From the NCBI RefSeq assembly GCF_965118635.1, contig NZ_CBCPHV010000005.1, positions 209,175-273,174 on the forward strand: 64,000 bases of DNA, given 5' to 3'. Positions 51,134-58,573 of the stretch are shown piece by piece. A model generated the notes under the pieces. That model saw only the letters and a program-made list of their open reading frames with translations, was not told the origin of the DNA and ran no database searches. Numbering within the stretch: the first letter of the stretch is position 1; every line of letters starts with the position of its first letter. Origin of the DNA: Empedobacter brevis_A (GTDB taxonomy: Bacteria > Bacteroidota > Bacteroidia > Flavobacteriales > Weeksellaceae). The position numbers and the translations under genes are program-made.

Positions 51134-51528
51134 AATTATGATTTGATAATGATGAATTATGAATTTAGTTTTTGTTTACTTGTGAGAATAATGCTTTTTA
51201 ATAATTTTAAAACTTCTATACAATCAGAATATATTTTATAAAATAATTTTTCTTCAAGATAATTACTTTTAAATAGTAATTCTAACCAATAAAGTGTTTC
51301 ATCACATTCTTTTTGAGCAATTGATAATTTGTGTATAAAATCTTTAGAACTTTCAGCATTCTGAGATTCTCTAACTAATGCACCAACAGCTGTTCCGCTT
51401 CTCAAAAGTTGCTTACTTAAAACATATTCATTTTTGTTTTGTAAATCTTTTGATAACTGAATGATGTTTAAAGCTAAATCAAAAGATTTTTCTTTCAAAA
51501 TATTCGCCATAATTCATCATTCATAATT
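51134..51528. mobile_element. Inverted-repeat-bounded cassette carrying a four-helix-bundle gene
   Basis: The left boundary reads AATTATGA (51134-51141) and GATGAATTATG (51151-51161). The right boundary has CATAATTCATC (51508-51518) and TCATAATT (51521-51528), the exact complements in mirror order. The start and stop codons of the enclosed gene lie within these repeats. The 395-bp unit sits between purF and purM without breaking either gene. No transposase, so any mobility would be passive or acted on in trans. Confidence 0.5.
51157..51510 (-). CDS. Four-helix-bundle protein (23S rRNA intervening-sequence type)
   Basis: A 117-residue helical protein of the S23/IVP family (TIGR02436-like): FDLALNIIQLSKDLQNKNEY, LSKQLLRSGTAVGALVRESQ, NAESSKDFIHKLSIAQKECD, ETLYWLELLFKSNYL. 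Members are encoded in 23S rRNA intervening sequences, as Avd proteins in diversity-generating retroelements, and as scattered single genes in Bacteroidota. They bind nucleic acid as pentamers in the Avd case. Here it interrupts the purine operon, so it is likely an acquired passenger expressed with pur genes. Confidence 0.88.
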   Translation of the reverse strand: MANILKEKSFDLALNIIQLSKDLQNKNEYVLSKQLLRSGTAVGALVRESQNAESSKDFIHKLSIAQKECDETLYWLELLFKSNYLEEKLFYKIYSDCIEVLKLLKSIILTSKQKLNS

Positions 51529-51534
51529 AGTAAT

Positions 51535-53040
51535 TTAATCTATATGCAAAGATTTTACTTCTTTACATTCTTCATTAGAATAATTTACGGGATATTTTTC
51601 TGTGAAACATCCAAAACAATGTTGTTTACTTCCTAATAAATCAACTAGATTATCAACTGTTAAGAAATCTAATGAATCTACATTCAAATATTCTTCAACT
51701 TCCTTGATTGACTTGTTTCCTGAAATTAAATCTGCTTTAGAAGGCATATCAATCCCTAAATAACAAGGTGCAATAATTGGAGGCGAAGCAGAACGAAAAT
51801 GAATTTCTTTTGCTCCCGCTTCTTTTAAGATTTTGATTAATAATTTTGATGTTGTTCCACGTACAATTGAATCATCTAAAACAACCAAACGTTTTCCTTT
51901 GATTTTGTTTTTAATTGGATTCAATTTTAGATTTACGACACGCTCACGCATTTCTTGCGAAGGCACGATAAACGAACGTGACATATAACGATTTTTAATC
52001 AAAATTGGTTCATAAGGAATTCCTGAAGCTTCTGAATAACCAATTGCAGATGGAATTCCAGAATCTGGAACACCAATTACAACATCTGCATCTACAGGAG
52101 ATTGTTCGTATAATTTACGACCAGATTCTACGCGTAGATCATAGATTTCATTTCCTTCAATATTTGAATCAGGACGAGCAAAATAAATGTACTCGAATGC
52201 ACAAATATTTCGATGAGTTGGTTGATTTAATGAATATGATTTCAATCCTTCTTCATTTACAACAATCAATTCTCCTGGTTCTACATCTCGGATAAATTCT
52301 GCTCCAACAGCATCTAATGCACATGTTTCTGAACAGAAAACATAGGCATCATCTAGTTTACCTAAACACAAAGGACGAATTCCGTTTGGATCTCGAAAAG
52401 CTGCCATTTGGTTATTTGCTAATAGCAAAACTGAATAAGCACCTTTCACTTTTTCAGTTCCTTTCTGAATAGCTTCTACAATATCTAAATGCGAATATTT
52501 TTGAATTGAACGCAATAAAACCTCTGTATCCGAAGTCGCTAAAAATGGTAAACCTTCAGCTTCTAATTCTGCTCTCAATGCTTCAACTTCGATTAAATTT
52601 CCGTTGTGTGCAATAGAGAAATGAGGTTTTCCATAAATATTGTATGTGTAAAGTGGTTGAATGTTACGACGACTTCCACCTCCAGCAGTTGTGTAGCGTG
52701 TATGTCCTATCGCAGCATTTCCTTGGTATTCTTCAATTTCGGTTTCCATTGTTTTGAAAACGTCTAATACCAAACCAGTTTTTTTCACCGTTTTGATGTT
52801 TCCATCTTTCAAGAAAGAAACACCACAAGCTTCCTGTCCACGGTGCTGAAGCGCAAATAAACCAAACTGTGCAATAGAATATGTATTGATATTATTTGGA
52901 GAATATACACCAAAAACACCACATTCTTCATTTACACTATCTAGCGTATCGGCTGCATATTTTTTCAATAAATTTCTTTGGTAGAAATTCGATAAATATT
53001 CAGCTTTTAATTGGCTTTTATGTAATTTTTTATCAATCAT
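51535..53040 (-). CDS. purF: Amidophosphoribosyltransferase
   Basis: PurF, 501 residues, makes phosphoribosylamine from PRPP and glutamine, the committed step. The Ntn glutaminase nucleophile is Cys40 in EECGVFGVYS, GHTRYTTAGG follows, and the PRPP loop is VVLDDSIVRGTT. C-terminal HCFGC matches the Fe-S cysteine pair of the Bacillus-type enzyme. The predicted propeptide of 39 residues is long (11 in B. subtilis). A TTG at codon 24 could give 16 residues instead. It follows purC by 19 bp. Confidence 0.97.
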   Translation of the reverse strand: MIDKKLHKSQLKAEYLSNFYQRNLLKKYAADTLDSVNEECGVFGVYSPNNINTYSIAQFGLFALQHRGQEACGVSFLKDGNIKTVKKTGLVLDVFKTMETEIEEYQGNAAIGHTRYTTAGGGSRRNIQPLYTYNIYGKPHFSIAHNGNLIEVEALRAELEAEGLPFLATSDTEVLLRSIQKYSHLDIVEAIQKGTEKVKGAYSVLLLANNQMAAFRDPNGIRPLCLGKLDDAYVFCSETCALDAVGAEFIRDVEPGELIVVNEEGLKSYSLNQPTHRNICAFEYIYFARPDSNIEGNEIYDLRVESGRKLYEQSPVDADVVIGVPDSGIPSAIGYSEASGIPYEPILIKNRYMSRSFIVPSQEMRERVVNLKLNPIKNKIKGKRLVVLDDSIVRGTTSKLLIKILKEAGAKEIHFRSASPPIIAPCYLGIDMPSKADLISGNKSIKEVEEYLNVDSLDFLTVDNLVDLLGSKQHCFGCFTEKYPVNYSNEECKEVKSLHID

Positions 53041-53059
53041 TATAGAATGAAAAAAATGT

Positions 53060-53782
53060 TTATTTTAAAACTTCTGTCAAACGATTATATACTTCGTGAT
53101 AAGCTTCTGAAACATCACCTAAATCACGACGAAAACGATCTTTATCTAATTTTTTACCTGTTTCTACATCCCACAGACGACATGTATCTGGAGAGATTTC
53201 GTCAGCTAAAATTATATTTCCATCAACATCTTTACCAAATTCGATTTTGAAATCGGCTAAAATTAATCCAGCTTTTAAGAATAATTCTTTCAATGCTTCA
53301 TTAATTACTTCGGTTTGAGTATACATTTCATCTAACTCATCATACGTTGCAGCTCCTAATAATACTGCGTGATGATCGTTGATTAATGGATCTCCTAATT
53401 CATCTTTTTTGTAACAGATATCGAAAATTGTAACAGGAGATTGTGCTCCTTCTTCTAATCCTAAACGTTGAGCCATTGACCCAGCAACATAATTGCGTAC
53501 AACCATTTCAATTGGAATAATAGAAACTTTTTTCACCAATTGTTCACGATCATTCAACTTCTCGATAAAGTGAGTTTTAACTCCTTTCTCGATTAAATAG
53601 TTGAAAATTAAAGTCGAAATTTTATTATTCATTTCTCCTTTGTCCTCAACAGTTCCTCGCTTTTGTGCATTGAATGCAGTTGCGTCATCTTTGTAATAAA
53701 CAATTACTTTGTCTGCTTCCTCTGTTGAGTAAACTTGTTTTGCTTTTCCTTCGTAAATGAAGTCTTTTTTTGTTAAGCTCAT
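53060..53782 (-). CDS. purC: SAICAR synthase
   Basis: PurC, 240 residues, joins aspartate to CAIR. It begins FIYEGKAKQVYST, with the family blocks IPIEMVVRNYVAGSMAQRLG and LADEISPDTCRLWDVETG. Short bacterial form, complete. It lies 248 bp after purL and 19 bp before purF. The long purL-purC gap contains hairpins and repeats and may carry its own promoter or processing site. Confidence 0.98.
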   Translation of the reverse strand: MSLTKKDFIYEGKAKQVYSTEEADKVIVYYKDDATAFNAQKRGTVEDKGEMNNKISTLIFNYLIEKGVKTHFIEKLNDREQLVKKVSIIPIEMVVRNYVAGSMAQRLGLEEGAQSPVTIFDICYKKDELGDPLINDHHAVLLGAATYDELDEMYTQTEVINEALKELFLKAGLILADFKIEFGKDVDGNIILADEISPDTCRLWDVETGKKLDKDRFRRDLGDVSEAYHEVYNRLTEVLK

Positions 53783-54030
53783 CGTTGTTTGTTGTTAAAA
53801 CGTTGTTTGTTTTTTTGTTTTGTTTGAAATGAAAAAGTCCACTTCGTGTTTGTTGTTTGTTTTGAAAATTAACTTGTTCAAGGTTAATCTTCGGTATTAA
53901 TTTCGATTGGTTCAGGATCGAAATTGGTATTTGTTTGTTGTTTGTTTTTTTTCTTAGTATTTAGATGTTAGATTTTAGTATTTAGATTTTTTTTCTAACT
54001 AATCTCTAACTTCTAATTTCGGAAAACTTA
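53783..54030 (-). promoter_or_regulatory. Repeat-rich purL-purC intergenic leader
   Basis: A 248-bp gap with no gene. It contains a 9-bp hairpin AATTTCGAT/ATCGAAATT (53899-53907, 53917-53925), a 13-bp direct repeat TTAGTATTTAGAT (53954-53966, 53975-53987), and several GTTTGTTTGTT-like runs on the plus strand. No TAnnTTTG box in standard form was found. May be an RNA-processing or stability region. Confidence 0.35.
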
Positions 54031-57000
54031 TTATCCTCTAAAATACTCAACCGCATTTTTGAAAATATTCATATATCCATTTCCTGGTATATTTTTGAAT
54101 AATCCTTCTTCGTAACGTTCTGGATGTCCCATTCTTCCATATACTTTTCCACAAGGCGATACAATTCCTTCCACCGCAAAAGTAGATCCATTTGGATTAT
54201 ATGGCATTTGTCCTGCCAATTCACCTTCTAAATTTACAAACTGCGTTGCAATTTGTCCTTTATCAATTAGTTTTTCTAATTCGACCTCATTTGCTACAAA
54301 TCGACCTTCTCCATGCGAGAATGGAATCCAAAATTCTTGTCCTTCCATTCCTTTTAACCAAGGTGAATGTGATTTATTTACTCTTACTTTGGCTAATTGC
54401 GTAATGTGGCGACCAATTTCGTTGAATGTTAATGTTGGTGTATCTTCTTCTAAATCTTGAATACGACCATAAGGCAATAATCCAGATTTAATTAAAGCTT
54501 GGAAACCGTTACAGATTCCTAAAACCAATCCATCGCGTTCTAATAAATTGTGAATGGCAGTTTTAATTTTCTCATTACGTAAAACTGTTGCGATAAATTT
54601 ACCTGATCCATCTGGCTCATCAGCTGCTGAGAAACCTCCTGGAATAAAGAAAATATTTGCTTGATTGATTTCATTTACAAAAGCATCTACCGATTCTTCA
54701 ACATCTTGTTGCGTTAAATTACGGAAAGGTAAAGTAGAAACAATTGCTCCTTCTCTGCGGAATGCTTTGGCTGAATCGTATTCTGAATTTGTTCCTGGGA
54801 AAATTGGAATAAAAACTTTCGGATTTTCGACTTTATGTCCTGCAAAGGCAAAACAAATTTGATCAGCTTTTAAATCTTTTTGTTCTATTACTGTTTCAGA
54901 ATTTGATTTGTATGGAAACAATGAATTGAATGTTTCTTTCCATTGTTGTTTCAATTCTTTCAAATTGATTTCTTCTCCATTAAAATTGAATGAAGTAGAA
55001 TTATTTGTTTGACCTAGAACATGGTAATTTTGAGCAATTTCAGCAGGAATGTTTAAATCCTCTGAATGTTCAATAATAATTGAAGCTGGATAATATTTTG
55101 CTAAATCTAAATCTGTTTTGATTTCAAATCCGATTTCATTACCAAAAGCCATATTTGCTAACGTTTCTGCAATTCCACCAAACTTAACTGTCATCATTGA
55201 TTTTACATCAGAATTAATTGTTCCAATAAAATCAAAAATAGATTTTGCATTTGCTTCGTCGATTAAATACTCTTCTGTTAATGTTGGAATAAAAACTGAA
55301 AGTTTCGAGTTCTTGTCAACTAAAGTTCCTTGTACAATTTTTTCTGCCTTAGAAGGCGCAACTGCAAAAGAAATCAATGTTGGTGGCACATCAATATCTT
55401 GATAAGAACCAGACATCGAATCTTTTCCTCCAATAGCAGGAATTCCGAATTGTTTTTGAGCTTCGATTGTTCCTAATAAAGCTGCAAATGGTTTCCCCCA
55501 ACGTTTAGCTTCATCACGTAATTTTTCAAAATATTCTTGAAAAGTTAAACGAATATCTGCATAATTTCCTCCTGCTGCGACAATTTTTGTCATCGAATCG
55601 ATTACTGCAAAGTAAGCTCCGTGATAATTTGACCAGCGAGAAATTGTAGGATTATAACCAAATGAAGCGATTGAAACTGCATTTGTAAATCCATCTGTTG
55701 GGAATTTTTGTACTGAAACATCTTCTGGAGAATCCATTGTTTTTCCTCCAAAAGCATTTAAAATAGTAGAACGTCCAACGTTGTTGTCAAACATTTCTAC
55801 CATACCTTTCTGTGATGCATGATTTAACTCTTGCATCATTGATATAAACGATTCTTTATTGAATGTTTTATTCTCAAAAGGATTTTTATATTCTTCATCC
55901 GTAACCTCAACTTTTGCTTGTTTACGAACTCCATTTGTATCTAAAAATTTACGGTCCAATTCAACAATCTTTGTTCCTTTCCAAACCAAAGTCATTGTAT
56001 CATCTCCCGTTACTTCGGCAACACAAGTTGCCTCAAGGTTTTCTTCTTTTGCTAATGCAATAAAAGTTTCCACATCTTTTGCTTCTACGGCAACAGCCAT
56101 ACGTTCCTGAGATTCAGAAATCGCTAATTCTGTTCCGTTTAATCCAGCATATTTTAATGGAACTAAATCTAAATCGACATTAATTCCTCGTGCAATTTCA
56201 CCAATTGCCACAGAAACTCCTCCTGCACCAAAATCGTTACATTTTTTGATTAATGCTAAGACTTCTGGATTTCGGAATAAACGTTGAATTTTACGTTCTA
56301 CAATTGCATTTCCTTTTTGTACTTCTGCTGATAAATCGTCTAATTTTAACCCATCATGTGTTTTAGAAGAACCTGAAGCTCCTCCTACTCCATCACGACC
56401 TGTTGCTCCACCTAATAAAATAATTCTATCACCGGCAACTGGTTCTTCACGACGAACATATTCTTTTTTTACAGCTCCAGCCACAAAACCAACTTCCATA
56501 CGTTTTGCTTTGTATCCTTCGTCGTAAATTTCTTTTACAAAAGTTGTAGCTAAACCAATTTGGTTTCCGTACGAACTGTATCCATTTGCTGCTTCTTTTG
56601 ATATTTTACGTTGTGGTAATTTACCTGGTAAAGTATCCTCAATTTTTTCTAAAGGATTTGCAGCTCCTGTAATACGCATTGCTTGGAAAACGTAAGAACG
56701 TCCACTTAAAGGATCGCGAATTGCTCCTCCAACACATGTCGAAGCTCCTCCAAATGGCTCAACTTCTGTTGGGTGATTATGTGTTTCGTTTTTGAATTGT
56801 AGTAACCATTCTTCTTCATTGCCGTCTACATCGATTGGAACGACAATAGAACATGCATTGATTTCTTCTGAAACATCAATATTTTTAACAACTCCTGTAC
56901 GCGAAAGATATTTCCCCATAACAGTTGCTAAATCCATCAAACGAATTGGTTTCTTCGTTCCTAATTCTTGACGAATTTGTTGGTAATAATCGAATGTTTT

Positions 57001-57738
57001 TTGAAGCGTTTCGTTGAATTTAGAATTAAATTCAATGTCTGTAATTTCAGTCTCAAAAGTTGTATGACGACAATGATCTGACCAATATGTGTCTAAAACT
57101 TTTAATTCTGTTTCAGTTGGATTTCGGTTGATAGATTTGAAATAATCTTGAATAAAAACTAAATCATCTAACTCTAACGACAATCCGTATTGTTTGTAAA
57201 TTTCTTGTAATTGATTATCATCAGCAGAAATAAAACCTTCGATAACTGGAACTTCTGTCGCTTCTGGATTCGCTGGAATTTCCATTTTCGAAAGATCTTT
57301 TTCTCGAGATTCAATTGGATTGATTAAATAATCTTTTACTTTATTTAAATCTTCCGCAGACAAATCATCATTGAAAACATAAAGTAAACCTGATTTTACC
57401 GTAACATTTTCAACATTCATCAAAACTAAACATTGTTCTGAAGAATCATCGCGCTGATTATATTGTCCTGGTAAAAATTCTGTTGCAAAGTAGTTTTTAG
57501 AATAAGGAATGCTTTCGTTAATTGCATCTTCTACATGTTTGAAAACAATATCCGTCACAGGATCGACAAACACCTTATTTTGAACCTCTTGTAGCTGGCT
57601 TTCTTCTATATTAAATAGATCATAAATAACAAAAACCTTGCACACAATTTGAGGTACAAGGTTTCTGAGTTCTATTGTAGTCTTCTGACTGATAACGTCA
57701 AAATTCGATTTCTTCTGAATGAAAAGTCTTTGGTTCAT
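54031..57738 (-). CDS. purL: Phosphoribosylformylglycinamidine synthase (large single-chain PurL)
   Basis: PurL, 1235 residues, the large form that carries its own glutaminase. Order: N-terminal PurS-like domain (1-150), linker, two AIRS-like ATP domains (for example DYFKSINRNPTETELKVLDT, FKNETHNHPTEVEPFGGAST) and a C-terminal class I amidotransferase with FIPGGFSAADEPDG and the nucleophile Cys in VLGICNGFQAL. It converts FGAR to FGAM. First gene of its operon, preceded by a consensus promoter and a purine riboswitch. Confidence 0.98.
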   Translation of the reverse strand: MNQRLFIQKKSNFDVISQKTTIELRNLVPQIVCKVFVIYDLFNIEESQLQEVQNKVFVDPVTDIVFKHVEDAINESIPYSKNYFATEFLPGQYNQRDDSSEQCLVLMNVENVTVKSGLLYVFNDDLSAEDLNKVKDYLINPIESREKDLSKMEIPANPEATEVPVIEGFISADDNQLQEIYKQYGLSLELDDLVFIQDYFKSINRNPTETELKVLDTYWSDHCRHTTFETEITDIEFNSKFNETLQKTFDYYQQIRQELGTKKPIRLMDLATVMGKYLSRTGVVKNIDVSEEINACSIVVPIDVDGNEEEWLLQFKNETHNHPTEVEPFGGASTCVGGAIRDPLSGRSYVFQAMRITGAANPLEKIEDTLPGKLPQRKISKEAANGYSSYGNQIGLATTFVKEIYDEGYKAKRMEVGFVAGAVKKEYVRREEPVAGDRIILLGGATGRDGVGGASGSSKTHDGLKLDDLSAEVQKGNAIVERKIQRLFRNPEVLALIKKCNDFGAGGVSVAIGEIARGINVDLDLVPLKYAGLNGTELAISESQERMAVAVEAKDVETFIALAKEENLEATCVAEVTGDDTMTLVWKGTKIVELDRKFLDTNGVRKQAKVEVTDEEYKNPFENKTFNKESFISMMQELNHASQKGMVEMFDNNVGRSTILNAFGGKTMDSPEDVSVQKFPTDGFTNAVSIASFGYNPTISRWSNYHGAYFAVIDSMTKIVAAGGNYADIRLTFQEYFEKLRDEAKRWGKPFAALLGTIEAQKQFGIPAIGGKDSMSGSYQDIDVPPTLISFAVAPSKAEKIVQGTLVDKNSKLSVFIPTLTEEYLIDEANAKSIFDFIGTINSDVKSMMTVKFGGIAETLANMAFGNEIGFEIKTDLDLAKYYPASIIIEHSEDLNIPAEIAQNYHVLGQTNNSTSFNFNGEEINLKELKQQWKETFNSLFPYKSNSETVIEQKDLKADQICFAFAGHKVENPKVFIPIFPGTNSEYDSAKAFRREGAIVSTLPFRNLTQQDVEESVDAFVNEINQANIFFIPGGFSAADEPDGSGKFIATVLRNEKIKTAIHNLLERDGLVLGICNGFQALIKSGLLPYGRIQDLEEDTPTLTFNEIGRHITQLAKVRVNKSHSPWLKGMEGQEFWIPFSHGEGRFVANEVELEKLIDKGQIATQFVNLEGELAGQMPYNPNGSTFAVEGIVSPCGKVYGRMGHPERYEEGLFKNIPGNGYMNIFKNAVEYFRG

Positions 57739-57778
57739 TGTATTGTTTGCTGTACTATTTGGTTTAATGTGTTTAGAC

Positions 57779-57786
57779 CATTTGTA
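57779..57786 (-). promoter_or_regulatory. Second copy of the riboswitch P1 arm
   Basis: UACAAAUG on the minus-strand RNA, identical to the 3' arm of aptamer helix P1 (57856-57863), 41 nt before the purL ATG. It can compete for the 5' arm CAUUUGUA, giving a simple switching device. Confidence 0.45.
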
Positions 57787-57855
57787 TTATCTACATCAAC
57801 AAACAAATTATTTTCTAATTCTGGTGGTTCACTACCTATTTTTAGAAAAAAAATT

Positions 57856-57923
57856 CATTTGTAGTGGCAATTGTTTATGGTCTGCCGTAGAGACGCTCAA
57901 CCTTATTATGAGCTATACAAATG
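57856..57923 (-). promoter_or_regulatory. Purine riboswitch aptamer, guanine-type
   Basis: On the minus strand the 68-nt element has P1 CAUUUGUA/UACAAAUG, P2 GCUCA/UGAGC, a J2/3 of GUCUCUAC (consensus GUUUCUAC), P3 GGCAG/UUGCC and J3/1 AC. The L2 AAUAAGG and L3 ACCAUAAAC loops match the kissing-loop pattern AUAUGG/ACCGUAAAU with GG-CC pairs. The nucleotide at the specificity site (C74) is C, which indicates guanine or hypoxanthine. J1/2 has only two nucleotides, shorter than usual. U8 follows the aptamer at 57846-57853, so P1 plus U8 could itself terminate transcription. Confidence 0.8.
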
Positions 57924-57964
57924 TTGTAAACTTTAAAAACTAAATCACCTTTAAAAGTGAATTG

Positions 57965-57994
57965 CAAAATTAAACATTTTATTAGTAAAATCAA
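57965..57994 (-). promoter_or_regulatory. Consensus promoter of the purL operon
   Basis: On the minus strand, TTG (57992-57994), a 19-bp spacer and TAATTTTG (57965-57972), an exact housekeeping match. It is 42 bp upstream of the riboswitch aptamer, so the aptamer is near the 5' end of the transcript. Confidence 0.8.
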
Positions 57995-58091
57995 ATCTAA
58001 ATCAACAATATTTTATTTAATTTTTATATTAAATATTTTCCTTAAATCTTAGTCGTGATTATCAATCAAATGTAACATTTTGCTACAAAAA

Positions 58092-58122
58092 AATCCTCAT
58101 CATTTCTGATAAGGATTTTCTT
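58092..58122 (-). terminator. Terminator after the 81-residue gene
   Basis: Stem AATCCTTATCA/TGATGAGGATT (one G-U pair), 4-nt loop and T-run on the minus strand. Confidence 0.75.
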
Positions 58123-58135
58123 TTTTTTTATAAAA

Positions 58136-58381
58136 TTATCTTGTGATTGTCAAATCATATTCGTTATCTGATTCATCGAACTTATATGATAATTTCATAT
58201 TAAAATCTTGCATAATTTTTTTACAAAACGTATCTATATTTAATGAATCTGGAAAAGTAGCTTTGTTAACTGTCATAAACAAAGTTGTCCAATTCGTATT
58301 GTCTTTAAAAATTACAGAGAAACGTTTCTCCCAATAGATTAAAAACTTTTCTTCTTTTTCATTTATTAATATCTCTTCCAT
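58136..58381 (-). CDS. Hypothetical protein, 81 residues
   Basis: A small soluble protein with a mixed alpha/beta pattern: EKEEKFLIYWEKRFSVIFKD, TNWTTLFMTVNKATFPDSLN, then MQDFNMKLSYKFDESDNEYD. No signal peptide, cysteine motif or known family. It is monocistronic with a TAAATTTG -7 box 25 bp upstream and a terminator downstream, which supports it as a real gene. Confidence 0.65.
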   Translation of the reverse strand: MEEILINEKEEKFLIYWEKRFSVIFKDNTNWTTLFMTVNKATFPDSLNIDTFCKKIMQDFNMKLSYKFDESDNEYDLTITR

Positions 58382-58405
58382 TCTACCTACTTTATAAACC
58401 AGTTA

Positions 58406-58413
58406 CAAATTTA
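58406..58413 (-). promoter_or_regulatory. -7 box of the 81-residue gene
   Basis: TAAATTTG on the minus strand, with TGG in place of TTG at exactly 19 bp. Confidence 0.5.
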
Positions 58414-58491
58414 CAACTATTTCTAATGAAAACCATTTTTTTACTAATTATTAACGTTTGAAAATTCTATTTCTCAAGCGTTTATTTGAAA

Positions 58492-58508
58492 CTTAAGATT
58501 TGCTTAAG
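58492..58508 (+). promoter_or_regulatory. PmrA/OmpR-type box CTTAAG-N5-CTTAAG
   Basis: CTTAAG (58492-58497), ATTTG, CTTAAG (58503-58508), an 11-bp direct repeat inside TTAAGATTYGC repeated twice. It is 66 bp before the sulfatase ATG and about 40 bp upstream of a weak -7 box (GACATTTG, 58546-58553). The spacing is that expected for a dimeric OmpR-family regulator, and one is encoded in this same operon. Confidence 0.55.
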
Positions 58509-58573
58509 ATTCGCTTCAACAGCTGGATAATCTTTTAAATATCAAGACATTTGTGCCATAATTCAAAAACAAA

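Noticed and set aside
57719..57943. Plus-strand open frame of about 74 codons upstream of purL
   Set aside because: It runs antisense through the riboswitch and promoter; the RNA element explains the sequence better than a gene.
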